DNA from: Clostridia bacterium
Lineage (GTDB): Bacteria; Bacillota; Clostridia; Oscillospirales; Acutalibacteraceae
NCBI GenBank assembly: GCA_017432165.1
Contig: JAFRJS010000013.1
Coordinates: forward strand, 1 to 64,000
DNA length: 64,000 bases
Direction: 5' to 3'
Positions 1-9,448 of this stretch are shown here, piece after piece. The notes below the pieces were generated by a model. It did not search any database. It had not been told where the DNA came from and saw only the letters and a program-made list of their open reading frames with translations. The position numbers and the translations under genes were made by a program. The stretch's first letter is position 1. The number at the start of each line of letters is the position of its first letter.

Positions 1-1
1 A

Positions 2-121
2 AAAGAAGCGCTGAATATGATGGGGTTCAATTGCGGTAAATGCCGTATGCCACTTTATGAACTTAGCGAAGAAAACAGATATAAAGTTAAGTCTACCTTA
101 AAAAAATACGGGCTAATATAA
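2..121 (+). CDS. dapA: 4-hydroxy-tetrahydrodipicolinate synthase, C-terminal end (partial)
   Basis: The window opens inside this gene; only the last 39 codons are present, in the frame starting at base 2 and ending at the TAA at 119-121. The visible tail (NMMGFNCGKCRMPLYELSEE, then LKKYGLI) matches the usual DapA C-terminus. DapA condenses pyruvate with aspartate semialdehyde, the first committed step of the diaminopimelate/lysine pathway. dapB follows after 38 bases, which supports the call. The catalytic part lies outside the window. Confidence 0.85.
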   Translation, partial: KEALNMMGFNCGKCRMPLYELSEENRYKVKSTLKKYGLI

Positions 122-159
122 ATTAATAAAACGGATGGTGAAAAATAGCATTATAATTA

Positions 160-951
160 ATGCTTAAAGGTATGAAGATTATAATTTGTGGTTACTGTGG
201 AAAAATGGGACAAGCGGTGAAGAAAGCCGCGAAAAATGATCCTGAGTGTGAAGTTGTTGCGGGTGTTGATATTAATTCCTTTGAAAATGCCGAAATCCCG
301 GTGTATAAGAATATAAACGAGGTAAAAGAAACGGCAGATGTGGTTATTGATTTTTCCAATCCCTCTGCTTTAAATGGGCTAATCGATTACTGCAAAAGCA
401 CAAAAACACCTGCGGTTATATGCACAACGGGGCTCTCAAGCGAGCAAATCGAAAAAATAAAAGAAGCTTCGGAGGTTTTACCGATTTTTTATTCCCGCAA
501 TATGTCTTTGGGCGTTAATTTGCTTGCGGAACTTTCTAAAATTACAGCCAAGATTTTAGGCGTCGATTTTGACATAGAAATAATTGAAAAGCACCATAAT
601 CAAAAAATAGATGCTCCAAGCGGTACAGCATTAATGCTTGCGGAGGAAATTTCAAGCGAAATTCCAAGCGACGTGGACTATGTTTTTGACAGAACAAAAA
701 CAAGAAAACCTCGCAGCAAAAACGAAATAGGAATTCATTCTGTGCGCGGAGGAAGTATAGTTGGAGATCATGAAGTTGTTTTTGCCGGCAACAAAGAAAT
801 TGTTTCGCTTGCTCATCATGCGGAGTCTAGAGAAATTTTTGCAAACGGAGCGATAAAAGCAGCAAAGTTTTTGATGAGTGGAGAAATCGGCTTTTATACC
901 ATGAAAGATATGATTAAAAGGACTCTTAGTTTTAATCTGAGTGCAAGATAA
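160..951 (+). CDS. dapB: 4-hydroxy-tetrahydrodipicolinate reductase
   Basis: DapB reduces the DapA product with NAD(P)H on the way to diaminopimelate, which is needed for peptidoglycan and lysine. The 263-residue length is normal. The N-terminal Rossmann motif GYCGKMG lies at residues 11-17. The catalytic/substrate motif EKHHNQKIDAPSGTA holds the paired histidines (145-146), the lysine at 149 and the DAPSGT loop. The start is uncertain: ATG 160 is used here, but ATG 172 gives the more typical MKIIICG start, although its AAAGG lies only one base upstream. It is probably co-transcribed with dapA. The DapA product is also the precursor of the dipicolinate made by dpaA/dpaB at 54-55 kb. Confidence 0.95.
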   Translation: MLKGMKIIICGYCGKMGQAVKKAAKNDPECEVVAGVDINSFENAEIPVYKNINEVKETADVVIDFSNPSALNGLIDYCKSTKTPAVICTTGLSSEQIEKIKEASEVLPIFYSRNMSLGVNLLAELSKITAKILGVDFDIEIIEKHHNQKIDAPSGTALMLAEEISSEIPSDVDYVFDRTKTRKPRSKNEIGIHSVRGGSIVGDHEVVFAGNKEIVSLAHHAESREIFANGAIKAAKFLMSGEIGFYTMKDMIKRTLSFNLSAR

Positions 952-986
952 GTAAAAACACAATTTTTAAAGGGGTAACTTAAAAA

Positions 987-1376
987 ATGAAAGCGTTTTT
1001 AGCAATAAAATATTATGAAGATATGAGAAATAAAAACCTTATCGAATCTATTTGCAATAGTTTTGAAAGCCGGAATATAGAAACGTTTGCTTTTGCAAGA
1101 AATATTCAAAAATATGATGCAAAAAGTTTTTTGGGCCAAAATGTTATGGAAACGGCTTTTGAAGAAATAAAAAAATCCGACATTTTTATCATCGATGCTT
1201 CCGAGATGAGCATTGGGATTGGCCTAGAAGCTGGGGTCGCGTACTGCAATAGTGTTCCGATTTATCTTATAGCGAAGAAGGATTGCTATGTTTCGAATTC
1301 AATAAAAGAAATAGCAAAAAAATCATATTTTTATAGCTCACCCGAAGAGCTTTTAGATTGGAATATTCTTGATTAA
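987..1376 (+). CDS. Nucleoside 2-deoxyribosyltransferase-like protein
   Basis: This is a 129-residue protein with an AAAGGGG ribosome binding site. Its C-terminal half (SDIFIIDASEMSIGIGLEAG, then a V/Y-rich strand) resembles the nucleoside 2-deoxyribosyltransferase fold, in which a D-x-S/D segment is followed by G-x-G-x-E-x-G. The glutamate of GLEAG sits where the family nucleophile is expected. The N-terminal half gives the strand (MKAFLAIKYYED) expected to start this fold. It lies between dapB and tgt in a same-strand run. A role in nucleotide salvage or signalling is inference from fold resemblance only. Confidence 0.5.
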   Translation: MKAFLAIKYYEDMRNKNLIESICNSFESRNIETFAFARNIQKYDAKSFLGQNVMETAFEEIKKSDIFIIDASEMSIGIGLEAGVAYCNSVPIYLIAKKDCYVSNSIKEIAKKSYFYSSPEELLDWNILD

Positions 1377-1385
1377 AAAATTTAA

Positions 1386-2516
<1,131 letters not shown>

Positions 2517-2607
2517 AAAGCAGTTGATAGTTGTTTGTTAGTGGTATAAAATGTTGTTGAGGATTAATACTTTTATAAATTATATTAGAATCGAAAGGGT
2601 GTTTAAT

Positions 2608-3456
2608 ATGTATTGTTTACCGTTAGATATTAAAAAAATAACGCCTATAGATGATTTAAAATACAAAGGTTTTCACCCTTTTGATAAGAAAAAAGTAATT
2701 AAAGAAGTAAACAATTTGATAGAAGCCTATAACGACACAATGCGGTATTTAAATTACTTTCTAGGGAAAGGAGATAACCCGAATTGTTATAACAATATTG
2801 AACATGACATATTAGAAAAGAAAAAACTGTCACTTCATTTTAGCTATTTAACTCAATTCCAAGGGGAAATAGGGTTAAATAGTAAAACTATGTTTGAAAG
2901 AATTATGTATCTAAAAGAACGTGAATTTATTGAAAAAATTAAAAAACTCACATCCTCAGGTAAAACATTAAGTGAAATCGAAAGCGAAGTTACACTTTAT
3001 TCACATAAAATGCAGATGTGGGAAAATGAAATGATTGAGGCTATTAGAGAATGTCTCAAAGCAGGATGGGAACGTGTTTTAAAAAGTGAACTAAAAAGAA
3101 AACAAAAAAGCAGGCAAAAACAATTAAAAGATAAATTTATTAAATATAAAAAAGAATTGCAAAAGTCTAAAAAAACTCAAAAAGAAGAAGAGTTTTTAAA
3201 AGTGATAGAAAAATTAGTTGCTATATTTTCCGGGAATGGAAAAAATCTTTCGTCTGATGATGTTTCAGTTTTACAATGTTGTTTTGGTGAAAATCGTAAT
3301 TGGGCAAGCTCTTGGAAATGTGAAATGGAAACCAAATATAATCCGTTTCCGCTATTAAATAATCTTACAAATCGTGTTGTTATAATGCTGTATGCTATGA
3401 TAACGGACAGGGGTGGCAAAGGAATAGACGAATGTATAAATTGTTATTTGCATTAA
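2608..3456 (+). CDS. Hypothetical protein, lysine-rich and helical
   Basis: I do not recognise this 282-residue protein. ATG 2608 is chosen because GAAAGGGTG lies just upstream; ATG 2551 in the same frame has no good site. Residues about 90-205 are strongly charged (K, E, Q) and look like a helical or coiled-coil segment. The C-terminal third is more globular, with several Cys and Trp residues ([20 protein letters not shown]). There is no signal peptide or membrane segment. It sits alone between tgt and the promoter of rpsB, where orthologous clostridial genomes are not expected to carry a conserved gene, so it may be a lineage-specific insertion. Confidence 0.7.
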   Translation: MYCLPLDIKKITPIDDLKYKGFHPFDKKKVIKEVNNLIEAYNDTMRYLNYFLGKGDNPNCYNNIEHDILEKKKLSLHFSYLTQFQGEIGLNSKTMFERIMYLKEREFIEKIKKLTSSGKTLSEIESEVTLYSHKMQMWENEMIEAIRECLKAGWERVLKSELKRKQKSRQKQLKDKFIKYKKELQKSKKTQKEEEFLKVIEKLVAIFSGNGKNLSSDDVSVLQCCFGENRNWASSWKCEMETKYNPFPLLNNLTNRVVIMLYAMITDRGGKGIDECINCYLH

Positions 3457-3469
3457 TGTAAAAAACCAG

Positions 3470-3498
3470 TTGCAAAAAGAAAATTTTAATGTTATAAT
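3470..3498 (+). promoter_or_regulatory. Sigma-A-type promoter of rpsB-tsf
   Basis: TTGCAA at 3470-3475 and a perfect TATAAT at 3493-3498 are separated by 17 bases. Transcription would begin near 3505 and leave a leader of about 97 nt before rpsB. Confidence 0.75.
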
Positions 3499-3504
3499 TA
3501 ATAG

Positions 3505-3601
3505 GTTGACAAAACTACACACGTCGGTGGGAATACAAAATACACAGGTGGCCCGGGCATGGCTGATTGCCGGCGGAGGAAAAACCAAGGAGGAAATTTT
3601 T
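3505..3601 (+). promoter_or_regulatory. rpsB 5' leader, possible autoregulatory RNA
   Basis: This untranslated leader is markedly richer in G and C than its surroundings (GGTGGCCCGGGCATGG and GCCGGCGGAGG segments). It ends in the AAGGAGG ribosome binding site of rpsB. Ribosomal protein S2 operons in several bacteria carry S2-binding leaders. Whether this is one is inference; I did not establish a convincing fold by eye. Confidence 0.35.
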
Positions 3602-4417
3602 ATGTCAGTAGTATCAATGAAACAACTTTTAGAAGCAGGTGTTCACTTTGGGCACCAAACTCGCAGATGGAATCCGAAAATGGCTGAGTACATTTTTACA
3701 CAGCGTAACGGGATTTACATCATCGATCTTCAAAAAACCGTTAAAAAGCTTGAGCAGGCTTACAATTTCGTAAAAGAAGTTACCGAGCAAGGAAAATCTG
3801 TTTTGTTTGTTGGGACAAAAAAACAAGCCCAGGAATCGGTTAAGTCAGAAGCAATAAAATCGGGGTCTTATTTTGTAAATGCAAGATGGCTCGGAGGTAT
3901 GCTTACCAACTTTTCAACAATTCGCAAAAGAGTTAACAGACTTAATCAATTAAAAGTTATGGAATCAGATGGCACTTTTGAACTTTTGCCAAAAAAAGAA
4001 GTGGGTAAACTTCGCTTGGAAATAGAAAAATTAGAAAAATTCCTTGGCGGAGTTAAAGATATGAAAGAGCTTCCCGGCGCACTTTTTGTGGTGGATCCCA
4101 AAAAAGAACGTATTGCCGTTGCAGAAGCTAAAAAACTCGATATACCGGTAATTGCTATCGTGGATACAAACTGCGATCCGGACGATGTTGACTATGTAAT
4201 TCCCGGAAACGACGACGCAATTCGTGCCGTTAAACTTATCTGCTCGGCTATTTCTCAGGGAATTATTGAAGGTAAAGAAGGAACAATTCCGGAAGAAGAA
4301 ATAACAGAAGTTATTGACGATGACCTGGCAAAGGAAATGATTGATAATTCAGAAGCTGAAACTGAAGTTGAAACTGAAACTAAAAACGAAAACGGCGAAA
4401 CTGCCGAAGAAAAATAA
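3602..4417 (+). CDS. rpsB: 30S ribosomal protein S2
   Basis: The gene codes for 271 residues starting at ATG 3602 behind AAGGAGG. The open frame runs further 5' to 3470, but that part overlaps the promoter and leader and is not coding. The conserved S2 segments [37 protein letters not shown] and WLGGMLTNF are all present. The tail after about residue 230 is a run of Glu/Thr repeats ([19 protein letters not shown]), longer and more acidic than in model species. It is co-transcribed with tsf. Confidence 0.98.
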   Translation: MSVVSMKQLLEAGVHFGHQTRRWNPKMAEYIFTQRNGIYIIDLQKTVKKLEQAYNFVKEVTEQGKSVLFVGTKKQAQESVKSEAIKSGSYFVNARWLGGMLTNFSTIRKRVNRLNQLKVMESDGTFELLPKKEVGKLRLEIEKLEKFLGGVKDMKELPGALFVVDPKKERIAVAEAKKLDIPVIAIVDTNCDPDDVDYVIPGNDDAIRAVKLICSAISQGIIEGKEGTIPEEEITEVIDDDLAKEMIDNSEAETEVETETKNENGETAEEK

Positions 4418-4442
4418 TTTCGTAATAAATAAATCTGCATTG

Positions 4443-4469
4443 CTTAGTGTTTAATTTTTAAACATTAGG
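4443..4469 (+). other. Hairpin between rpsB and tsf
   Basis: CTTAGTGTTTA at 4443-4453 pairs with TAAACATTAGG at 4459-4469 over 11 pairs (two G-U) around a 5-nt loop. No U-run follows, so it is not a normal terminator. It may be an mRNA processing or stability element that balances S2 and EF-Ts output. Confidence 0.4.
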
Positions 4470-4507
4470 CCTTGCGCCGATTTTAATAATTTTTAGGAGG
4501 AATTTTT

Positions 4508-5422
4508 GTGGGCTTTACAGCTAAAGATGTAAAAGAATTAAGAGAAAAAACCGGTTGTGGAATGATGGATTGCAAAAAAGCACTTGCGTCTTCTGACGGA
4601 AATATGGAGGCAGCAATAGACTTTTTAAGAGAAAAAGGATTGGCAGCCGCAACAAAAAAAGCTTCTCGCGTTGCAGCAGAAGGCTTGGCAATGGCATACA
4701 CAAATAGTGACTGTACTTTAGGTGTTGCAATAGAAGTAAATTCAGAAACTGACTTTGTCGCAAAAAATGCAGAGTTCCAGGCTTTTGTTAAACTTTGTGG
4801 TGAAACCATAATGGAAAAAAATCCCGAAAGTGTTGAAGATTTGCTAAAATTAACAGCCACAGACGGAAAAACAATTGAAAATATACTTCAAGAAAAAATA
4901 CTTACAATTGGTGAAAACCTTAAAATTAGACGTTTTAAACGCTTTGACGGAGTGGTTTCCGGTTACGTTCACGCAAACGGAAAAATCGGCGTTCTTGTTA
5001 AATTTGATGTAAAAGATACTGAAGCTGCAAAAACAGATGCATTTAAATCATATGCAAAAGATGTTGCCATGCAAATTGCGGCAGTAAACCCGCTTTATTT
5101 GGAGCCTTCTGATGTACCGGAAGATGTTTTGGCGCACGAAAGAAAAATTCTTAAAGAACAAATTGTAAGCAGCGGTAAGCCGGAAAATATTGCAGAAAAA
5201 ATCGTTGAAGGTAGGATTGGCAAGTTCTATAAAGAAGTTTGCTTGACAAATCAAGTGTTTGTTAAAGACAGTAGCGTTAATGTTGCTGAGCATACAAACA
5301 ATATTGCAAAAGAACTTAATACGCAGATTAAAATTGTTTCTTTTGTAAGGTTTGAAAAAGGCGAAGGAATCGAGAAAAAAGAGGATAATTTTGCCGACGA
5401 AGTTGCCGGAATGATAAAATAA
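4508..5422 (+). CDS. tsf: Elongation factor Ts
   Basis: EF-Ts is the nucleotide exchange factor for EF-Tu. The start is GTG 4508 behind TAGGAGG. The length of 304 residues is normal. The N-terminal UBA-like domain holds the signature LREKTGCGMMDCKKAL, and the exchange motif TDFVAKN follows at about residue 80. It follows rpsB, the near-universal order, but pyrH and frr, which often come next, are replaced by pgi. Confidence 0.98.
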   Translation: MGFTAKDVKELREKTGCGMMDCKKALASSDGNMEAAIDFLREKGLAAATKKASRVAAEGLAMAYTNSDCTLGVAIEVNSETDFVAKNAEFQAFVKLCGETIMEKNPESVEDLLKLTATDGKTIENILQEKILTIGENLKIRRFKRFDGVVSGYVHANGKIGVLVKFDVKDTEAAKTDAFKSYAKDVAMQIAAVNPLYLEPSDVPEDVLAHERKILKEQIVSSGKPENIAEKIVEGRIGKFYKEVCLTNQVFVKDSSVNVAEHTNNIAKELNTQIKIVSFVRFEKGEGIEKKEDNFADEVAGMIK

Positions 5423-5470
5423 TTTAAAAATTAAAACTAAATCATGTTGACCTGATTTTAAGGGGTTGGC

Positions 5471-6805
5471 ATGATTTATTTGATAGATTGCAAGGAGTTT
5501 CCAGTGGTTAATCTTAATGAAAATTATTTAAAAAATTTTATTAGCAGCGAAGAAATTGAAAAATTTCAAAGCAAAGTAAACGAAATAAACAGCGAGATAA
5601 ATTATTGCTCGGAAAATGAAAATGATTTTAAGGGATGGGTTACTTTGCCGTCCAAATTTTCTAAAGATGACGTAAAAAAAATAAATGAAGCCGCTGAGTT
5701 CATAAAAAATAATGCTGATGTTTTTATTGTAATCGGGATAGGCGGTTCATATTTGGGCGCTAAAGCATCAATTGATTTTTTGCATTCCGAAAATTACAAT
5801 TATTTAAGAAAAAACACGCCAAAAATATTTTTTGTTGGGAATAACATTAGTTCCGGCTACATCGAAGAAATACTTGAAATTTGTAAGGATAAAGATGTTT
5901 GTGTAAATGTTATTTCAAAATCGGGCGGAACCATGGAAACGGCGATTGCGTTTAGAATTTTTAAAAAATTTATGGAAGAAAAGTATGGCAAAAAAGAAGC
6001 CGGAAAAAGGATTTTTTGTACTACCGATAAATCAAAAGGGACTCTTCTTAAACTAGCTAAAAAAGAAGGATATAAACGTTTTGAAATTCCGGATAATGTA
6101 GGTGGAAGGTATTCTGTGCTAACAGCCGTTGGACTTTTGCCTGCCGCAGTTTCCGGAGGAAATATAGAAGATATTTTAAAAGGTGCAATTCGGGCTGAAA
6201 AAGATTTTTTGCAGGCGGATTTGAAGAAGAATTCGTGTTATAGGTATGCGGTTATTAGGAATATTCTTTATAACAAAGGAAAAAGTGTAGAAATAATAGC
6301 AGGATACGAGCCAAGACTTGATATGTTTTTTGAGTGGTGGAAGCAACTTTTTGCCGAAAGTGAAGGAAAAAATGAAAAAGGAATTTTTCCGTCTTCGGCT
6401 GTGTTTTCCGGAGATTTGCACTCGCTTGGTCAATTCATTCAGCAAGGTAGTAGAATTATATTTGAAACTGTTATAAAATCAGATTGTAAACTTGGTAAGT
6501 TAACCATACCCGAAAGCAAAGAAAATTTAGATGAGCTGAATTATTTGCAGGGTAAAAGCTTAAACTATATAAATAAAAAAGCTTTTGAAGCCACTATAAA
6601 TGCACATACTGATGGCGGCGTACCGAATATTTTAATAGATATTAAAGATTTTAGCGAAGAAACTTTGGGATATTTAATTTACTTTTTTGAAAAAGCGTGT
6701 GCGATGTCGGGTTATTTAATGGGTGTAAATCCGTTTAATCAGCCTGGAGTCGAAAATTACAAAAAGAAAATGTTTACTCTTTTGGAAAAGCCGGGATATA
6801 ATTAA
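5471..6805 (+). CDS. pgi: Glucose-6-phosphate isomerase
   Basis: Pgi interconverts glucose-6-phosphate and fructose-6-phosphate in glycolysis. The 444-residue length fits the short Firmicute form. Landmarks are IGIGGSYLGAKA (sugar phosphate loop), ISKSGGTMET, GGRYSVLTAVGLLP and the C-terminal NPFNQPGVENYKK, which carries the catalytic Lys region. ATG 5471 lies behind AGGGG. The gene follows tsf after 48 bases and may be read from the rpsB promoter. Confidence 0.97.
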   Translation: MIYLIDCKEFPVVNLNENYLKNFISSEEIEKFQSKVNEINSEINYCSENENDFKGWVTLPSKFSKDDVKKINEAAEFIKNNADVFIVIGIGGSYLGAKASIDFLHSENYNYLRKNTPKIFFVGNNISSGYIEEILEICKDKDVCVNVISKSGGTMETAIAFRIFKKFMEEKYGKKEAGKRIFCTTDKSKGTLLKLAKKEGYKRFEIPDNVGGRYSVLTAVGLLPAAVSGGNIEDILKGAIRAEKDFLQADLKKNSCYRYAVIRNILYNKGKSVEIIAGYEPRLDMFFEWWKQLFAESEGKNEKGIFPSSAVFSGDLHSLGQFIQQGSRIIFETVIKSDCKLGKLTIPESKENLDELNYLQGKSLNYINKKAFEATINAHTDGGVPNILIDIKDFSEETLGYLIYFFEKACAMSGYLMGVNPFNQPGVENYKKKMFTLLEKPGYN

Positions 6806-6830
6806 ATTTTTAAAAATGAGGGTTTGAAAA

Positions 6831-7577
6831 ATGGGATTTAGAAATTTAGAAGAAACAAAACGAGAAAAAGACGGAATAGTTTATTTTGTGCGTAAAAACA
6901 TAGCATCAGCAGGAAGTGAATTTGAAAGATTTGCAATACAAACTCATTTTGTAAAGCAAGGTGAATCTTACTTGGAGCTTATTAATAAGTACGTTATGCC
7001 GTTTTATGAAAAAGGCGATGTGCTTTCTATTAGTGAAAAAGTTATTTCAATGTGCCAAGATAATACCGTGAGTAAAAAAGATGTAAAGCTTGGTTTTTGG
7101 GCAAAATTTCTTTCTAAGTTTGCGTCTTCCAATAATAGGGGAGTAGCTATGGACGAGCCTTATAAGCTGCAGCTTGCAATAAATCTTGCGGGACTTCCGA
7201 GAATTTTACTTGCCAGTTTTTGTTCTGCAGTTACTAAGCTTTTTGGAATGAAAGGCGTTTTTTATAAAATTGCGGGGAACGATATTGATGGGATAGATGG
7301 TTTTTATATGCATTCTTCTTTTGATGTTTACCATGATATTGCGCTTTTGAACCCAAAAAATCCGGATAAAGTTTGCAGCGAAATAGAAAATGCATTTAAT
7401 GTTCAGTGTATGATAGTGGATGCAAATGATTTTGGTGTGAATATTTTGGGGAGAAGCAAAGGAATAGAAAGTTTGTCGGACGAATTTTTAATTTCACTCG
7501 TAAAAGATAATCCCGCAGGGCAATCTGACGAACTTACCCCGTTTATACTTGTAAAAAACGTCGCAAGCAATTCATAA
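6831..7577 (+). CDS. CofE-like (coenzyme F420-0:L-glutamate ligase family) protein
   Basis: The 248-residue protein carries features of the F420-0:gamma-glutamyl ligase fold: a metal/GTP-site-like stretch GDVLSISEKVISM, the middle GNDIDGIDGF segment, and the C-terminal VDANDFGVNILGRSKGI. In methanogens and actinobacteria this family adds glutamate to coenzyme F420, but clostridia generally lack F420. The clostridial members are therefore of unknown substrate. No other F420 gene is visible in the window. Assignment to the family is fairly firm; the reaction is not known. Confidence 0.7.
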   Translation: MGFRNLEETKREKDGIVYFVRKNIASAGSEFERFAIQTHFVKQGESYLELINKYVMPFYEKGDVLSISEKVISMCQDNTVSKKDVKLGFWAKFLSKFASSNNRGVAMDEPYKLQLAINLAGLPRILLASFCSAVTKLFGMKGVFYKIAGNDIDGIDGFYMHSSFDVYHDIALLNPKNPDKVCSEIENAFNVQCMIVDANDFGVNILGRSKGIESLSDEFLISLVKDNPAGQSDELTPFILVKNVASNS

Positions 7578-7596
7578 ATTAAATTATTAAAACTAC

Positions 7597-7625
7597 TTGA
7601 CAAGTTCGGTAAATAATTATATAAT
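7597..7625 (+). promoter_or_regulatory. Consensus promoter of rpmF
   Basis: A perfect TTGACA (7597-7602) and a perfect TATAAT (7620-7625) stand 17 bases apart, the strongest sigma-A-type promoter in this part of the window. Confidence 0.85.
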
Positions 7626-7682
7626 GTTATTACCGATGCTTATGCGGATTTTTTATTGCGTTAAAAGAGGAGGTGCCAAGTA

Positions 7683-7868
7683 ATGGCAATAGTACCTAAA
7701 AGAAAACATTCTAAAGCCAGAAGAAACACAAGACGTTCTAACGTTTGGAAATTAGAAGCTCCGGCTTTGAGCAGATGTTCAAAATGCGGCGCGTTTAAAT
7801 TAATTCATAGAGTTTGCAAATCTTGTGGATATTATAGGAATAGAGAAGTTGTAAAAAAAGAAGCATAA
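7683..7868 (+). CDS. rpmF: 50S ribosomal protein L32
   Basis: This 61-residue basic protein begins AIVPKRKHSKARRNTRRS, the standard L32 start. It carries the zinc-binding set C-x2-C...C-x2-C (CSKCG and CKSCG), the zinc-replete form. A very strong AGAGGAGGTG site precedes the ATG. The usual partner yceD/DUF177 is missing upstream; the CofE-like gene is there instead. Confidence 0.97.
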   Translation: MAIVPKRKHSKARRNTRRSNVWKLEAPALSRCSKCGAFKLIHRVCKSCGYYRNREVVKKEA

Positions 7869-7908
7869 AATATAAATTTTGTTTTTAACTAAGAAATATT
7901 TTTATGTT

Positions 7909-7934
7909 AGAGGAGGAGAAATCCTTCTCTATTT
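7909..7934 (+). terminator. Possible attenuator hairpin between rpmF and der
   Basis: AGAGGAGG at 7909-7916 pairs with CCTTCTCT at 7923-7930 (one G-U) around a 6-nt loop, followed by ATTTTCTT. The U-run is imperfect. The 5' arm is itself an SD-like sequence, so the hairpin may also mask a false ribosome binding site. Partial termination after rpmF is plausible. Confidence 0.45.
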
Positions 7935-7969
7935 TCTTAAAAAACTATATAAACCGAGGAAGTGAAAAA

Positions 7970-9298
7970 ATGTCAAAACCGGTTGTTGCTTTGGTTGGAA
8001 GACCTAATGTTGGTAAATCTACACTGTTTAATAAATTAATCGGAAAGCGTGTTTCGATTGTAGATGATACTCCTGGAGTTACTCGTGACAGAGTTTATGG
8101 GGAGTGCGAGTGGAGAAATCGCAAAATTTCGCTGATTGATACCGGAGGAATTGAACCTTATAAAAATAATGACGTTATTTTAAGCGGAATGCAGCACCAA
8201 GTTCAGCTGGCGATTGATTTTGCCGATGTGGTTGTTTTTGTGGTGGACGGTAAACAGGGTATGGTTTCCACAGATAAAGAAATTGCAGCAATGCTAGTTA
8301 AATCCGGTAAGCCGATTGTTTTGTGCGTTAATAAACTTGATAATATTGGCACCGAAGATTATGATTTTTATGAGTTTTATAATCTTGGGCTTGGTGACCC
8401 TGTAAAAGTTTCATCCGTGCATGGCCACGGAACGGGTGATTTGCTTGACGAAATATTTGATTATTTGCCCGAAAATGAAACCGAAGAAGATTCAAACAGC
8501 ATACAGGTTGCAATTATTGGAAAACCGAATGTTGGTAAATCTTCGCTTATAAATTATGTTTCCGGGCAAGAAAGAAGTATAGTTTCTGATATTGCCGGTA
8601 CTACCAGGGATACAATAGATACTGTGGTGGAAAACAAGCACGGAATATATAATTTTATAGATACTGCGGGAATCAGAAGGAAAAGCAAAGTAAGCGAAAA
8701 AATCGAAAAGTACAGCGTTATAAGGGCAAAGCTTGCCATTGAACGCTCCGACGTTTGTGTAATTATGATAGATGCCACCGAGGGCGCAACAGAACAAGAT
8801 ACAAAAATAGCAGGTTTGGCGCATGAAGCCGGGAAAGCATGCGTTGTGGTTGTTAATAAGTGGGATTTGATTGAAAAAGACGATAAAACCATGGATAAAT
8901 ACAAGAAAAAACTTAAAGAAGATTTTCTTTTTATGTCTTATGCTCCTGTGATTTTTATTTCTGCGAAAACCGGCAAGCGTGTAGAAGGAATTTTTGAAAT
9001 TATAAATAAAGTTGCAGAGTCTAATTCTATGCGTATTTCAACGGGTGTTTTAAATGATATTCTTTCAAGGGCTGTAGTAAAAACACCTCCGCCAACTCAC
9101 AAGGGTAAGCGCTTAAAAATTTATTATATGACTGAGGTTAGCGTTAAACCGCCAACATTTGTTTTCTTTGTTAATAAAGCAGAACTTTTTCATTTTTCGT
9201 ATCAACATTACATTGAAAATAATTTAAGAAAAGTTTTCGGTTTTCAGGGTACGCCCATAAGGTTTATAATCAGAGAAAAATCCGACAGAGAAATATAG
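7970..9298 (+). CDS. der: Ribosome biogenesis GTPase Der (EngA)
   Basis: Der is a tandem-GTPase factor for 50S assembly. The start chosen is ATG 7970 behind GAGGAAGTG (442 residues), not the in-frame ATG at 7904, which would add 22 residues lying across a hairpin. Two complete G domains are visible: GRPNVGKST with DTPGVT and NKLD, then GKPNVGKSS with DIAGTTRDT, DTAGIR and NKWD. A C-terminal KH-like domain follows (KTPPPTHKGKRLKIYY). plsY follows, a common order in Firmicutes. Confidence 0.97.
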   Translation: MSKPVVALVGRPNVGKSTLFNKLIGKRVSIVDDTPGVTRDRVYGECEWRNRKISLIDTGGIEPYKNNDVILSGMQHQVQLAIDFADVVVFVVDGKQGMVSTDKEIAAMLVKSGKPIVLCVNKLDNIGTEDYDFYEFYNLGLGDPVKVSSVHGHGTGDLLDEIFDYLPENETEEDSNSIQVAIIGKPNVGKSSLINYVSGQERSIVSDIAGTTRDTIDTVVENKHGIYNFIDTAGIRRKSKVSEKIEKYSVIRAKLAIERSDVCVIMIDATEGATEQDTKIAGLAHEAGKACVVVVNKWDLIEKDDKTMDKYKKKLKEDFLFMSYAPVIFISAKTGKRVEGIFEIINKVAESNSMRISTGVLNDILSRAVVKTPPPTHKGKRLKIYYMTEVSVKPPTFVFFVNKAELFHFSYQHYIENNLRKVFGFQGTPIRFIIREKSDREI

Positions 9299-9319
9299 TA
9301 CCGAAAAATGAAGATTAAG

Positions 9320-9346
9320 ATGCTTACACAAAAAGTGTGAGCATTT
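9320..9346 (+). terminator. Rho-independent terminator after der
   Basis: ATGCTTACAC and GTGTGAGCAT form a 10-bp stem with one G-U pair around AAAAA, followed by TTTT. Confidence 0.75.
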
Positions 9347-9360
9347 TAATGCCTATATTA

Positions 9361-9389
9361 TTGATTGTTTGTGTAAAACATGTTATAAT
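9361..9389 (+). promoter_or_regulatory. Promoter of plsY
   Basis: TTGATT at 9361-9366 and TATAAT at 9384-9389 are 17 bases apart, just after the der terminator and 60 bases before plsY. Confidence 0.65.
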
Positions 9390-9448
9390 AAACTTAAATT
9401 CATAAAAATTAATGCTCTTATTTTAAGTTTATAAGAAGGGAAATACAT

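Noticed and set aside
3470-3601. N-terminal extension of the rpsB frame by 44 codons
   Set aside because: It covers the promoter and leader; ATG 3602 has a perfect AAGGAGG and gives the standard S2 start.
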